Source: Polyangiaceae bacterium (GTDB lineage Bacteria; Myxococcota_A; Polyangia; Polyangiales; Polyangiaceae). Taken from it: 64,000 bases of DNA. The stretch's first letter is position 1, and every line of letters begins with the position of its first letter. Where the stretch lies: positions 930,001 through 994,000 of the forward strand of contig JABTUA010000003.1 in assembly GCA_015075635.1 (NCBI GenBank), written 5' to 3'. Under the pieces are notes generated by a model, which made no database searches, was not told the DNA's origin, and saw nothing but the letters and a program-made list of their open reading frames with translations. The position numbers were made by a program, and so were the translations under genes. This document shows positions 42,743 to 51,373 of this stretch, piece by piece.

Positions 42743-44416
42743 TCAGGGGGCCGAGACGGTCTTCATGAGGTCTTTGAACGCGGCCTCTTCGTTCGGCTGC
42801 GGGGCTCCGCCGCGGCGGAAGAGCGAGGCCTTCTTCGCGTCCGTCTCACACTTGGCGGCCTTACCGAAGGCGGAGAGCGGTTCGTCGATGGGTTGCTTGG
42901 ACGCGACGGCCTTGCCGACCTCGTCGATGGCCTTCGCCAGCGGCTCGCAGCCCGAGCTCGCCTCGGGGAGCTCCAGCGCCTTGGGGTCGTTGCAGCAGCT
43001 GGCGCGGATCATGCCGAACGCCGCCATCTCGTACCAACCGAGCTTGGCGAACAGCTGCTGCGCTTCGGTCGGAGCTCCGCCGGCCGCGCCCTGCACCACG
43101 GCGACGCGCAGCTTCTCGCCGCCCGCTCGCGGATCGACCTCGGCGCAGAGCCAGGTCAGGTCGGGCGCCTTCTTGAAGGTGTCCTTGGGGAAGTAGGCGG
43201 CCACGCAGCTGAGCGAGCGGTCCACGCCACCTTCGCCCTCGCTCTCGCCGGTCACGGCGACCTCGCCCAGGCTCACCGCCGAGGGCGCGACCGCGGCGCC
43301 GGTCTCCTGCGGGGCGGCGGTGGTGATGACCGTGACCTTGGGCCGCGAACGCCAGGCCGAGACGCCCCAGGCCGCGCCCAGACCGAGCACGGCGGCGACC
43401 GCGGCAAAGACGAGGGGAGTCGAGGTCTTCTTGCGCGCTGCGACCTCCGTCGGCATCGACTTCGAGAACGGCGGCGCGCCGGACACCGGGGCGGGGGGCG
43501 GCACACTGCCGCTCGAGCCGGGTAGCCCCGGCGGCAGCGGCGGCGGGCGGCTCATCATGCTGGAGTGACTGGAGCCGTCGCCCGCGTGATCGGCGAACCA
43601 GCGCGCCAGCTCGCGGCGGAGCGGCTGGAGCGTGTCGCTGCGCTTGGACGGATCGGCGGCGAGTGAGTGAAAGAGCGCCGCGCGCAGCACCGGATCGTCG
43701 ATGCCGGCGGCGCCGACCTCGTCCTCCGACATGTACCCCACCGCCGCGGGGTCCTTGCCGGTGAGCATGCGGTAGAGGAGCGCCCCGGCGGCCCAGGAGT
43801 CGTCGGCCACGGAGGGCGGACCGGCCTCGCCGCGCTCCGGCGAGCGATAGGTCGAGAGCGCCAGCAGCGATGGCGCGAAGGTGACGACGGGCCTCGGCCG
43901 CGCCTCCGGCTCCATCACCACCGCGGCGGGGCGCAGGAAGCCGTGCGCCGCGCCCGCTTGGTGCAGCGCCAGGAGCGCGTCGAGGATCCTGAGCGCGAAG
44001 CGCACCGCGTCCACCTTGGACAGGCGCGACGCCCCGTCCGTGAACGCCTCGACCGAGAGCCCAGGGACGTACTGAGCCAATAAGACGTCACGCTCGCCGT
44101 GCGCCACCAGCCCGACCACGACGCCCAGGTGCGGGTGCTGCACGGCGACCGCGGGCCGGAGCGCGTCGGCCTCTGCCAGCTGCACCTCGAAGACCAAGAG
44201 CCGATCTTTCGACTCCTGATCGGTGGCCAGGAACGCCGGACCCGCCTCCGCGAAGGCAACGGGCTCGTCGATGCGGAAGCGATCCGCGATCACCACCCCG
44301 GGCTCGAGCGCCGTTTTTGGGTCCACCTCGGGTCGAGGTTTGTCACTTCCCCGGGGGGCCGTAAAGGGCAGACGCGGGTCAAACGGGTAAATCTGCGCTA
44401 GATCGTCGCCCACCAT
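42743..44416 (-). CDS. Transmembrane pseudokinase with extracytoplasmic domain
   Basis: The product is 557 residues. Residues of about 40-290 fit a Hanks-type kinase fold (RFRIDEPVAFAEAG, then APE-like YRSPERGEAGPPSVADDSWA), but key residues are gone: the ATP Lys is missing (LLVFEVQLA), HRD is replaced in GAAHGFLRPAAVV, and no DFG is present (VVTFAPSLLAL). It is therefore a likely pseudokinase. A Pro-rich linker and a transmembrane helix near 335-355 (TPLVFAAVAAVLGLGAAW) lead to a C-terminal domain with five to six Cys. Its ATG overlaps that of the divergent GH1 gene within the bases CATG. Confidence 0.8.
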   Translation of the reverse strand: MVGDDLAQIYPFDPRLPFTAPRGSDKPRPEVDPKTALEPGVVIADRFRIDEPVAFAEAGPAFLATDQESKDRLLVFEVQLAEADALRPAVAVQHPHLGVVVGLVAHGERDVLLAQYVPGLSVEAFTDGASRLSKVDAVRFALRILDALLALHQAGAAHGFLRPAAVVMEPEARPRPVVTFAPSLLALSTYRSPERGEAGPPSVADDSWAAGALLYRMLTGKDPAAVGYMSEDEVGAAGIDDPVLRAALFHSLAADPSKRSDTLQPLRRELARWFADHAGDGSSHSSMMSRPPPLPPGLPGSSGSVPPPAPVSGAPPFSKSMPTEVAARKKTSTPLVFAAVAAVLGLGAAWGVSAWRSRPKVTVITTAAPQETGAAVAPSAVSLGEVAVTGESEGEGGVDRSLSCVAAYFPKDTFKKAPDLTWLCAEVDPRAGGEKLRVAVVQGAAGGAPTEAQQLFAKLGWYEMAAFGMIRASCCNDPKALELPEASSGCEPLAKAIDEVGKAVASKQPIDEPLSAFGKAAKCETDAKKASLFRRGGAPQPNEEAAFKDLMKTVSAP

Positions 44417-46049
44417 GGCGGGTGTTCAGGTATCGAGTCGGTTCCTCGCGGGAGTGTGCTGTTTGGGCGCCCTCTCCGGTTGTGGCGGTGACGACGGGGG
44501 CGGCGGCGGGACCAAGGACATCGCGTTCGCGGAGCCTGGCAGCCTGAGCAGCAGCGCCGGCAAGGGCAGCTTCCGCTTCGGTGCGGCCAGCGCCGCGACC
44601 CAGATCGAGGACCAGAACACCAACACCGACTGGTACGTGTTCACCCAGCCGAAGGCGCAGGGCGGCCTCGGTCACGGCAGCTTCGTCGGCGAGGCGGCCA
44701 AGGGCTACACGAAGGCCCTGGAGGACGTCGCGCTGATCTCCAGTCTGGGCCTCGACTCGTATCGCTTCAGCATCGAGTGGGCGCGGGTCGAGCCGAAGCG
44801 CGATCAGATCGACGAGGCGGCGCTCACCCACTACGGAAAATTCATCGACGCGCTCCTCGCCGCGGGGATTCGGCCGGTGATCACCCTGCACCACTTCTCG
44901 AACCCGGTCTGGGTGGACGACCCGCGCGACATCGAGTGCGTGAACGGTCCGACGGATCAGAACTTGTGTGGCTTCGGCCACCCGCAGGGCGGCGCGCTGG
45001 TGATCGAGGAATTCGCGGAGCACGCCAAGCTCGTCGCCGAGCGCTTCGGGGATCGGGTCGACGACTGGGGCACGGTGAACGAGCCCATCAACTACCTGGT
45101 GGCCTCCCACATGGTCGGCGCGTTCCCGCCGGGGAAGAGCTACCTGACGGCCCTGGTGGACAAGTTCGTGCCGGTGGTGAAGGACTACGCCGCGGGTCAT
45201 GTGGCGGCCTACGACGCCCTCAAGGCGGCGGATCAGAAGGACGCGGACGGCGACGGAGAGGTCGCCAGCGTGGGGCTCTCGCTGGCGGTCGCCGACTGGG
45301 TGCCTTCCCGGCTGGGCAAGCCCAGCGACGACCCGGAGGACGTCGCTGCGCGGGATCGCCTCGAGCTGTTCTTCCACCACCTGTTCGTCGACGCGTTGAT
45401 CGAAGGGGGCTTCGACAACGACCTCGACGGCAAGCTCGAGGAGAGCCTTCCCGCGTTCAAGGGCAAGCTCGACTGGCTCGGGCTCCAGTACTACTTCCGC
45501 GCCGGAGTCACCGGCAAGGGCGGGCTCTTGACGGCCCTCGGCCTCACGCCCTGCTTCAGCACCTTCGACTTCGGGGCCTGCGTGGAGCCCATCGATCCGA
45601 GCTACTGCGTGCCCACCATGGGCTACGAGCACTACCCGCCGGGCCTGGAGAGGCTGCTCGGGGTCTTCTCGAAGCGCTACCCCGGGCTCCCGCTCGTGGT
45701 GAGCGAAAGCGGGATCGCCACCGAGCTCGGGGAGCGACGCGCGGAGAACATCGTCCGCGCCCTCGAGCACATCGACGCCGCGCGCAAGTCCGGCGTGGAC
45801 GTGCGCGGTTATTACCACTGGTCGCTCTACGACAACTTCGAGTGGGCCGAGGGCTTCGTGCCGCGCTTTGGGCTCTACCACACGGACTACCAGACCTATG
45901 AGCGCACACCGACCCTGGGCGCGGACGTGCTCGGGCAGATCAGCAAGGGGCGCAAGCTGAGCGGCGCGCTGCGCGCGAAGCACGGCGGTACCGGACCGAT
46001 GACGACCGAAGGCACGCCGCCGGACGAAGGCGCCTGCGAGAAGTACTGA
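44415..46049 (+). CDS. GH1-family beta-glucosidase-like lipoprotein
   Basis: The product is 544 residues. Lipobox ALSGC (Cys23) and a short GGDDGG tether precede a GH1 (beta/alpha)8 barrel. Motifs are FRFGAASAATQIE, TLHHFSNPVWVDDPRD, acid/base Glu in TVNEP near residue 222, nucleophile Glu in VVSESGIA near 430 (family usual I/V-TENG) and YYHWSLYDNFEWAEGF. The aglycone and sugar specificity are not predictable. Being anchored as a lipoprotein is uncommon for GH1, most of which are cytoplasmic; it may feed on oligosaccharides in the periplasm or at the surface. Confidence 0.85.
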   Translation: MAGVQVSSRFLAGVCCLGALSGCGGDDGGGGGTKDIAFAEPGSLSSSAGKGSFRFGAASAATQIEDQNTNTDWYVFTQPKAQGGLGHGSFVGEAAKGYTKALEDVALISSLGLDSYRFSIEWARVEPKRDQIDEAALTHYGKFIDALLAAGIRPVITLHHFSNPVWVDDPRDIECVNGPTDQNLCGFGHPQGGALVIEEFAEHAKLVAERFGDRVDDWGTVNEPINYLVASHMVGAFPPGKSYLTALVDKFVPVVKDYAAGHVAAYDALKAADQKDADGDGEVASVGLSLAVADWVPSRLGKPSDDPEDVAARDRLELFFHHLFVDALIEGGFDNDLDGKLEESLPAFKGKLDWLGLQYYFRAGVTGKGGLLTALGLTPCFSTFDFGACVEPIDPSYCVPTMGYEHYPPGLERLLGVFSKRYPGLPLVVSESGIATELGERRAENIVRALEHIDAARKSGVDVRGYYHWSLYDNFEWAEGFVPRFGLYHTDYQTYERTPTLGADVLGQISKGRKLSGALRAKHGGTGPMTTEGTPPDEGACEKY

Positions 46050-46967
46050 TCAACTCCCGTGGGAGCAGCCCCTGAGCAACGCGTGCAGCGTGCGGTGGAT
46101 CGGGGTCGGCAAGCCGTGCCGTTCGCCGCGTACCGCCACCGCGCCCTGCAAGGCGTCCGCCTCCGTCGCGCGCCCGGCCACCACGTCCTGAAGCATGCTC
46201 GGCTCGGTGTCGGCGAACATGCCGCGCGTGATGGCCAGCATGGCGTCGATGGCGTGCTCTCCGAGATCGACGCCTTCGCTCTGGGCGACCAGCACGATCT
46301 CGCGCATGGCGTCCCGGATCAGCGCCTCCAGGGCCGGGACCGCCAGCACGTCGCCGGCGTTCTTGCGGGTCAGCGCGCACACGCCGTTGAAGGGCGCGTT
46401 CCAGAGCAGCTTGGTCCACAGCACGCGACCCAGGTCGTCCTCCGCGGCGCAGGGGAAGCTGGCGTCGAGCTCGGTCGCCAGCGCGCGCACGCGCTCGAGC
46501 TGATCGCCGGACAGCGGCGCGATGGTCATCATGCCGCCGGCGCGCACGCGCACTCGCCCCGGGGTGACGAGCGAGGCCGCGAGCTGCGCCACTCCGCCGA
46601 CGACGTGCTCGGAGCCGATCACGCCGGCGAGCTCGCGCTCGGAGTCCAGGCCGTTCAAGAGCGGGATGGCGACGCCGTGCTCGCCCAGCGCCGCGCCGGT
46701 GCCCGCGGCGACGTCGGCGAGCGCGGAGGCCTTCACGGCCACCAGCGCCAGATCGAAGCCCTGGCCGCGCGCCTCGCCGACGTCGTCGATCACGGCCCCG
46801 TGCGCCTCGAGCTCGTTGCCGTCGGGCGTCTCGACCCGGAGCCCTCGCTCGCGGATCGCCGCGCCGTTCTCGCGCCGCGCGACGAAGGTGACGGCATGCC
46901 CGCCCAAGGCGAGCTTGGCGCCGAACCACCCGCCGACCGCCCCGGTTCCGACGATGAGGACCTTCAT
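46050..46967 (-). CDS. panE: 2-dehydropantoate 2-reductase
   Basis: The protein is 305 residues. The N-terminal NADPH-binding motif is VLIVGTGAVGGWFGAKLA (GxGxxG, residues 7-12). Family residues occur in VAVKAS (a conserved Lys), LLNGLDSE (the Asn-Gly motif) and WTKLLWNAPFNGVCALT, with the catalytic Lys. It reduces ketopantoate to pantoate in coenzyme A synthesis. ATG 46967 begins directly before the Rossmann strand; a further in-frame start 22 codons upstream is less likely. It is divergent from the glutaredoxin-like gene, with 64 nt between starts. Confidence 0.85.
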   Translation of the reverse strand: MKVLIVGTGAVGGWFGAKLALGGHAVTFVARRENGAAIRERGLRVETPDGNELEAHGAVIDDVGEARGQGFDLALVAVKASALADVAAGTGAALGEHGVAIPLLNGLDSERELAGVIGSEHVVGGVAQLAASLVTPGRVRVRAGGMMTIAPLSGDQLERVRALATELDASFPCAAEDDLGRVLWTKLLWNAPFNGVCALTRKNAGDVLAVPALEALIRDAMREIVLVAQSEGVDLGEHAIDAMLAITRGMFADTEPSMLQDVVAGRATEADALQGAVAVRGERHGLPTPIHRTLHALLRGCSHGS

Positions 46968-47031
46968 GCCCGCGAGGCAACACCGGCTGCGGCCGAGGGA
47001 CAAGCTGGGCGAGCGCGCTAGCCTTTCCTTC

Positions 47032-47604
47032 ATGGTTGCCCCGACGGTCAGCGAGCTCCTGGGTCGAGCCGGGGCGGCGGTTCACGTCATCGAGCGCACC
47101 GCCGCCGGCGCGCCGGGCAAGGTGCTCGCGCAGCTCGCCGCGCTCGCGCCCTGGCTGAGCATCGCGACCGCGCGAGCCGCCGACGCGCGGTGTCCGCGCG
47201 TGCGGGTCGAGGGCGTCAGGCCACACGGGGAGATCACGTTCCTCGGCCCCGTCGAGGGGCGCCAGCTCGAGCCTTTCGTCTGGCTGTTGCACGAGCTCTC
47301 GAGCGGGGAGCCGAGCTACGAGACTCCGGCGACCGCGGCCCTGCTGTCCGAGCTCGAGCGCAATCTGGCGCTGACCTTGGCCGTCAGCGCGACCTGCCCG
47401 TACTGTCCGGCTCTGGCGTCCACGGTGCTGCGCTTCGCTCAGGCGTCGCCACGCATCGACGTGGTCATCGCGCGGGCCGATCTGGGGTGTCTGACCGGTC
47501 CTGTGCGCAGCGTGCCGACCCTGCTCGCGGATGGCGTGGTGGTGGCCAAAGGCCCAGTCGGCGAGTACGCCCTGGCGCAGAAGCTGCTAGCCGCTGGAGT
47601 CTGA
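47032..47604 (+). CDS. Glutaredoxin-like protein (AhpF-type thioredoxin fold)
   Basis: The protein is 190 residues. The second half has a glutaredoxin-like strand and CxxC: LTLAVSATCPYCPALASTVL with Cys122 and Cys125, and a cis-Pro-like VRSVPTLLAD. The first half resembles a degenerate thioredoxin domain, giving the double-domain layout of archaeal protein-disulfide oxidoreductases and the AhpF N-terminus. It likely reduces protein disulfides in the cytoplasm. It is divergent from panE. Confidence 0.8.
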   Translation: MVAPTVSELLGRAGAAVHVIERTAAGAPGKVLAQLAALAPWLSIATARAADARCPRVRVEGVRPHGEITFLGPVEGRQLEPFVWLLHELSSGEPSYETPATAALLSELERNLALTLAVSATCPYCPALASTVLRFAQASPRIDVVIARADLGCLTGPVRSVPTLLADGVVVAKGPVGEYALAQKLLAAGV

Positions 47605-47694
47605 TGCCGCGTTTTGCGGGGTTTTCGCCGCGTGCGCCGCGCGGCTGCCCGAAAAGCAGACCCGCGCGCCGCTGGGTGGCAAAATCGCCGAGTC

Positions 47695-48969
47695 ATGTCT
47701 CGGGCCAGGTCCATTGGGCTGCTCGCAGCGCTCGCGCTCTGTGCCGCGCCGGCGCTCGCGCAAGAAGGTGCCGCTCCGCCAGCCGCCGCTCAGCCGAAGG
47801 CGCAGAAGACGGTGGTCGTGGTCGCGGACGCGTTCGACGACGAGACGGAGAACGCGAAGTTGCGCGCCAAGGTGTTCGACGCCTGTCGCGAGCGCGGCCT
47901 GACGCCGGACGGCAAGGCCGACGTGAAGGGCGCCGCCGAGCAAGGCGGCGCGATGCAGGAGGGCCGCGTGGTCGCGGACGCCGGCCCGCTCGACGGCGTG
48001 CGCAAAGCGGTCGGGGCAGCCGTCCTGGTCCGCATCTCCAAGGACGCGGACGGCGTGCGCGTGCTCGTGATCCGCGACGGCGACGCGAAGAGCAAGGTCG
48101 TCGCGAACGCCGACGCTGCTCTCGCCGCCGTGGGGGAGTTGCTCGGCGGCCCGGCGAAACCCGCGGCTACCGCCGCCGCCCCGGCAGCGGGCGCACCAGA
48201 GACCGCGCCGTCCGAGGGGATCTCCGCGGGCTTCATCCTCAAGCGCCCGAAGAAGGACGACGAGCCCGACTACGGGGATCCGAAGGTGCTCGCCAAGGGG
48301 TGGCAGGACCGCGGCGGCGCGCGCGTGAGCTACGGCGCGCACGCAATGGCCACCGGACTCATCATCCCGAACACGCTGTATCCGGGAACCAACCCGGAGA
48401 CCAACGAGCTCGAGATCGGGAAGGCCACGACCTACGGCGTGGGCCTCGGGCTCGGCCTCGATCTCTCGGTGATGTACCTGCCGCTGCCCGAGCCGGCCAG
48501 CGGCTCGACGTCGTGGGCGGCGTTTCGAGCCGGCATCCGCCTCGACGCGAGCGGGCTCTACGTGCGACCGCCGCTGAAGTACACCTACAAGGTCGACACC
48601 ACGACCGGACAGGTGACGGGTCGCGACACCAAGTACGACAACGTCGGCTACATCTACGGCGTGCTGCCCTTCCAGCTCGGCGTGCACTTCGGGTTCGGCG
48701 ACTTCCGCCTGCCCACCTTGTGGCGCGGCATCGTGCTCGGCGTCGCCTACTCGCCGGCCGTGATCTTCTCGCTCAAGGTCGGGGAGAAGGAGGACGCGGT
48801 GGACTCCGTGTTCAACTACGGCGGTTTCGAGCTCTCGGCGGACATCACCAAGCTCGAGGTGGGAGGAGGGTCGCAGCCGCAGGTGAGGCTCAGCGCCCTG
48901 GTGCTGCCGAGGGTGAACGACGAGGTCCCCTGGCTGGCGTCGTTCGGCGTCGGCGCGGTCTGGTATTGA
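47695..48969 (+). CDS. Putative outer-membrane beta-barrel protein
   Basis: The product is 424 residues. A signal peptide ends PALA (about 22). Residues of about 38-150 form an alpha/beta domain (TVVVVADAFDDETENAKLRA, then GAAVLVRISKDADGVRVLVI). After an Ala/Pro linker, residues 170-424 show alternating amphipathic strands (VGLGLGLDLSVMYLPL, FRAGIRLDASGLYVRPP, QLGVHFGFGDFRLP) and a C-terminal aromatic (GVGAVWY), as in outer-membrane barrels. No transport motif is recognised. The DUF72 gene begins 1 nt after its stop. Confidence 0.65.
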   Translation: MSRARSIGLLAALALCAAPALAQEGAAPPAAAQPKAQKTVVVVADAFDDETENAKLRAKVFDACRERGLTPDGKADVKGAAEQGGAMQEGRVVADAGPLDGVRKAVGAAVLVRISKDADGVRVLVIRDGDAKSKVVANADAALAAVGELLGGPAKPAATAAAPAAGAPETAPSEGISAGFILKRPKKDDEPDYGDPKVLAKGWQDRGGARVSYGAHAMATGLIIPNTLYPGTNPETNELEIGKATTYGVGLGLGLDLSVMYLPLPEPASGSTSWAAFRAGIRLDASGLYVRPPLKYTYKVDTTTGQVTGRDTKYDNVGYIYGVLPFQLGVHFGFGDFRLPTLWRGIVLGVAYSPAVIFSLKVGEKEDAVDSVFNYGGFELSADITKLEVGGGSQPQVRLSALVLPRVNDEVPWLASFGVGAVWY

Positions 48970-48970
48970 G

Positions 48971-49738
48971 ATGAAGCTCCGTGCGGGAACCAGCGGCTTC
49001 TCCTACTCCGAGTGGCGGGGCGCCTTCTACCCGGAGGGAATGCCCGCGGACGCGATGCTCGGCTACTACTCCAGCCGGCTCGGCAGCGTCGAGGTCAACA
49101 ACACCTTCTACCGCATGCCGAGCCCCGCGGTCCTCGCCGGTTGGGCCGGCGCGACCCCGCCAGAGTTCCGCTTCGCGGTGAAGGCCTCGCGGCGCATCAC
49201 ACACCTGTCGAAGCTCCGGAACGTCGCCGATCCCGTCACCTTCCTCGCCAAGACGCTGAGCGGGCTCGGCGCCAAGCTCGGCGTGGTGCTGTACCAGCTG
49301 CCCCCGGTGCTCCGGCGGGACGACGCCTTGCTGCGGGACTTCCTCGCGCTCTTGCCGAGCGAGCAGCGCGCGGCGCTCGAGGTCCGGCACGCCTCCTGGC
49401 TCGACGACGCGGTCTACTCGCTGCTCCGCGACAAGAACGTCGCGCTGGTCGCCGGGGATCCGGAGGAGGGCGGTCCGGTCGTGCCCCTCGAGCCGACGGC
49501 CGACTTCGGCTACCTGCGCCTGCGCGCCGAGGACTACTCCGACGCCGACCTCGGCGCGTGGCACGCGCGTCTCGCCGCGCAGCCGTGGCACGAGGTGTTC
49601 GCGTTCTTCAAGCACGAGACGAAGGGCCCAGAGTTCGCGCTGCGTCTGTCGGCGCTGGCCGAGGGCCGCGCGCGTCCCGGCGTCGCGAAGCCCAAGGCGA
49701 GCCCGGCGCGCGGGAGCGGGCGGAAGAGGACGGCGTAG
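48971..49738 (+). CDS. DUF72 family protein (YecE-like)
   Basis: The protein is 255 residues. It matches DUF72: RAGTSGFSYSEWRGAFYPEG, then YYSSRLGSVEVNNTFYRMPS, FAVKASRRITHLSKL and VLYQLPPVLRRDD. The TIM-barrel-like family is widespread and uncharacterised. A basic C-terminal tail (PKASPARGSGRKRTA) follows. It starts almost directly after the preceding gene (1 nt gap), so the two share a transcript. Confidence 0.88.
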   Translation: MKLRAGTSGFSYSEWRGAFYPEGMPADAMLGYYSSRLGSVEVNNTFYRMPSPAVLAGWAGATPPEFRFAVKASRRITHLSKLRNVADPVTFLAKTLSGLGAKLGVVLYQLPPVLRRDDALLRDFLALLPSEQRAALEVRHASWLDDAVYSLLRDKNVALVAGDPEEGGPVVPLEPTADFGYLRLRAEDYSDADLGAWHARLAAQPWHEVFAFFKHETKGPEFALRLSALAEGRARPGVAKPKASPARGSGRKRTA

Positions 49739-49748
49739 GGCGCGCCGG

Positions 49749-49853
49749 TTACCGAAGCGCCAGCGACCGCCATGGGCTCTTGGGATCCGCCAGCAGCTCG
49801 TCGGCCGCCTCGCGCGCCTCCTCGGCGTCGCCCATCCACAGCTCGCGCCCCAT
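49749..49853 (-). CDS. Possible very small protein
   Basis: A 34-codon frame (start MGRELWMGDAEEAREAADEL) encodes a charged, helix-like peptide in the 200-nt gap between two plus-strand genes. Its content looks protein-like, with no signal or family match. It may be a remnant of a larger gene; there is no strong ribosome-binding site. Confidence 0.25.
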   Translation of the reverse strand: MGRELWMGDAEEAREAADELLADPKSPWRSLALR

Positions 49854-49925
49854 GCGCCGGCGGTCCGCGGTTGCGATCGATCCGAGTGTTTGACATGGGT
49901 GACGACTCGGATAACGTGGTGCATT

Positions 49926-49932
49926 GGGAGGT
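49926..49932 (+). promoter_or_regulatory. Ribosome-binding site fixing a GTG start
   Basis: GGGAGGT lies 6 nt upstream of the GTG at 49939, which is the codon that gives a proper lipoprotein signal sequence. An in-frame TTG at 49924 lies upstream of the site and is not the likely start. Confidence 0.7.
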
Positions 49933-49938
49933 GTGCGC

Positions 49939-50493
49939 GTGAGACGTTGGGCGTGGCTTTCGGGTGTGCTCTTGGTTTGGACGGCAGGGTGCGGGGGTGA
50001 CGACGGTGGCGGAGGTTCGGGCGGCAGCGCGACCGGCGGCGCAGGTGGCAGCACCGGCGGCGCAGCTGGCTCGGCCACCGGCGGCGCAGCTGGCTCGGCC
50101 ACCGGCGGCGCAGGTGGCAGCACCGGCGGCGCAGCGGGGTCGGCCACCGGCGGTGCGGGCGGCAGCACCGGCGGCGCAGGCGGCAGCGCTGGGTCCAGCG
50201 GCACCGCCTGCAAAGGCGAGCCTTACTCGGCCAGCTGCAAGATGAACGACGGCAGCAGCTGCATCGACTACCACGGCGCGACTTGGACCTTCGACATCGT
50301 GAAGCAGGGCTGTGAAGTCGGGGGCAAGGCCACCGTGAGCACCACGAAGTGCGCCCTCACCGGGACCGTCGGCGGCTGCGAGCACTACATCGCCGCGGGG
50401 ACCTGCGACGTCACACACTACTTCGCGCCCGTGACGACGGGCGTGGCGCAATCGACCTGCACCGGGAGCGGCGGCACGTTCTATCCGCCGTGA
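49939..50493 (+). CDS. Small Gly/Thr-repeat lipoprotein
   Basis: The product is 184 residues. Lipobox WTAGC (Cys18) precedes a tether of alternating GGAGGST and GGAAGSAT units (about residues 25-90). The mature domain of about 100 residues has eight Cys, probably paired (CKGEPYSASCKMNDGSSC, CEVGGKATVSTTKC, and TCDVTHYFAPVTTG). No enzymatic motif is recognised. It is convergent with the MerR-type gene. Confidence 0.75.
   Translation: MRRWAWLSGVLLVWTAGCGGDDGGGGSGGSATGGAGGSTGGAAGSATGGAAGSATGGAGGSTGGAAGSATGGAGGSTGGAGGSAGSSGTACKGEPYSASCKMNDGSSCIDYHGATWTFDIVKQGCEVGGKATVSTTKCALTGTVGGCEHYIAAGTCDVTHYFAPVTTGVAQSTCTGSGGTFYPP
50014..50196 (+). repeat. Tandem 21/24-nt repeats encoding GGAGGST and GGAAGSAT
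   Basis: Units of 21 nt (ggcggcgcaggtggcagcacc type) and 24 nt alternate and are nearly identical at the DNA level. Such high identity suggests recent duplication; copy number could vary among strains and change the tether length in frame. Confidence 0.8.
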
Positions 50494-50540
50494 GCGTGGC
50501 TCTGGCCGCCGGCTCGCGAGCGACTGCCGCCGCCGGCGGT

Positions 50541-51293
50541 TCAGCGCGCGGTCCGCTTCTTCCGCTTGCCCTCCCGAGCGGCCTCGGCGAGCAGCTGCTC
50601 GAGCGTAGGCAGCAGCAGCTTGCGCCGCAGCAGCACCACCAGCTGCTCCGACAGCGCCGTCGCCTGATCGGCGAGGGCGTCGAGCTCGTCGCCGGCCAGC
50701 GGGATGACGCCGGCGCGGAACAGCGCGAGCTCCGTGCGCACCAGCTCGCGGATCGCTCGGGCGTAGTCCGCGAGGATCGCCGTGGGGAGCATCTCCGGCG
50801 CGAGCCCCACGCGACGCGCTCGCCCCAGCACGCGCAGGATGGCCAGATCGTCCCCGCGGTACGTCTTCTGGTCGCCGCGCCCCGTCGGCGTGACCAGCCC
50901 GACCCCCTCGAGCCAGTCGAGCTCCGCGCCCGCGACGCCGGAGGAGACGAGCTCGGCGCGGGTGCGCGCCGCCTCGGGCGTCTCGCGCTCGACGAACTGA
51001 GAGATGGCCGCGGCGGTGGCCAGATCGCCGGCGTCGTCGCCGACCTTGTCGAGCACTTCCTTGATGATCTTGAGGGGCAAGAAGCGCTCCTGCTGGAGGC
51101 GCTTGATGGTGCGGATGCGCTCGACGGTGGAGGGGGCATACCACGACATGTTGCGCCCGGTGCGCGCCACGGGCTCGGGCAGGAGCCCCTCCCGGAGGTA
51201 GTGTTTCACCGTCGCCACCGGGACGCCGCTCTGCTTGGCCAGCGCGGAGATCTTGAGCGGCCGCGGCTCTGGTGTGTTCTTGGGCTTGGACAT
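50541..51293 (-). CDS. MerR-family transcriptional regulator
   Basis: The protein is 250 residues. The N-terminus carries the winged-helix domain: KISALAKQSGVPVATVKHYL, then REGLLPEPVARTGRNMSWYA and RIRTIKRLQQERFLPLKI. A long helical effector part follows, with no Cys motif, so metal sensing as in MerR itself is unlikely. It likely binds a promoter in its own vicinity, but no clear operator is seen. A start 8 codons upstream (ATG 51317) is possible. It is divergent from the beta-helix gene, with 80 nt between starts. Confidence 0.88.
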   Translation of the reverse strand: MSKPKNTPEPRPLKISALAKQSGVPVATVKHYLREGLLPEPVARTGRNMSWYAPSTVERIRTIKRLQQERFLPLKIIKEVLDKVGDDAGDLATAAAISQFVERETPEAARTRAELVSSGVAGAELDWLEGVGLVTPTGRGDQKTYRGDDLAILRVLGRARRVGLAPEMLPTAILADYARAIRELVRTELALFRAGVIPLAGDELDALADQATALSEQLVVLLRRKLLLPTLEQLLAEAAREGKRKKRTAR

Positions 51294-51373
51294 CTCGGCC
51301 CGAAAGAGGGAGCCCATGCTAGCTCGGCGGACCGACGCGCGGCTATACTCGGACGCTCACGACGGGGTACGCC

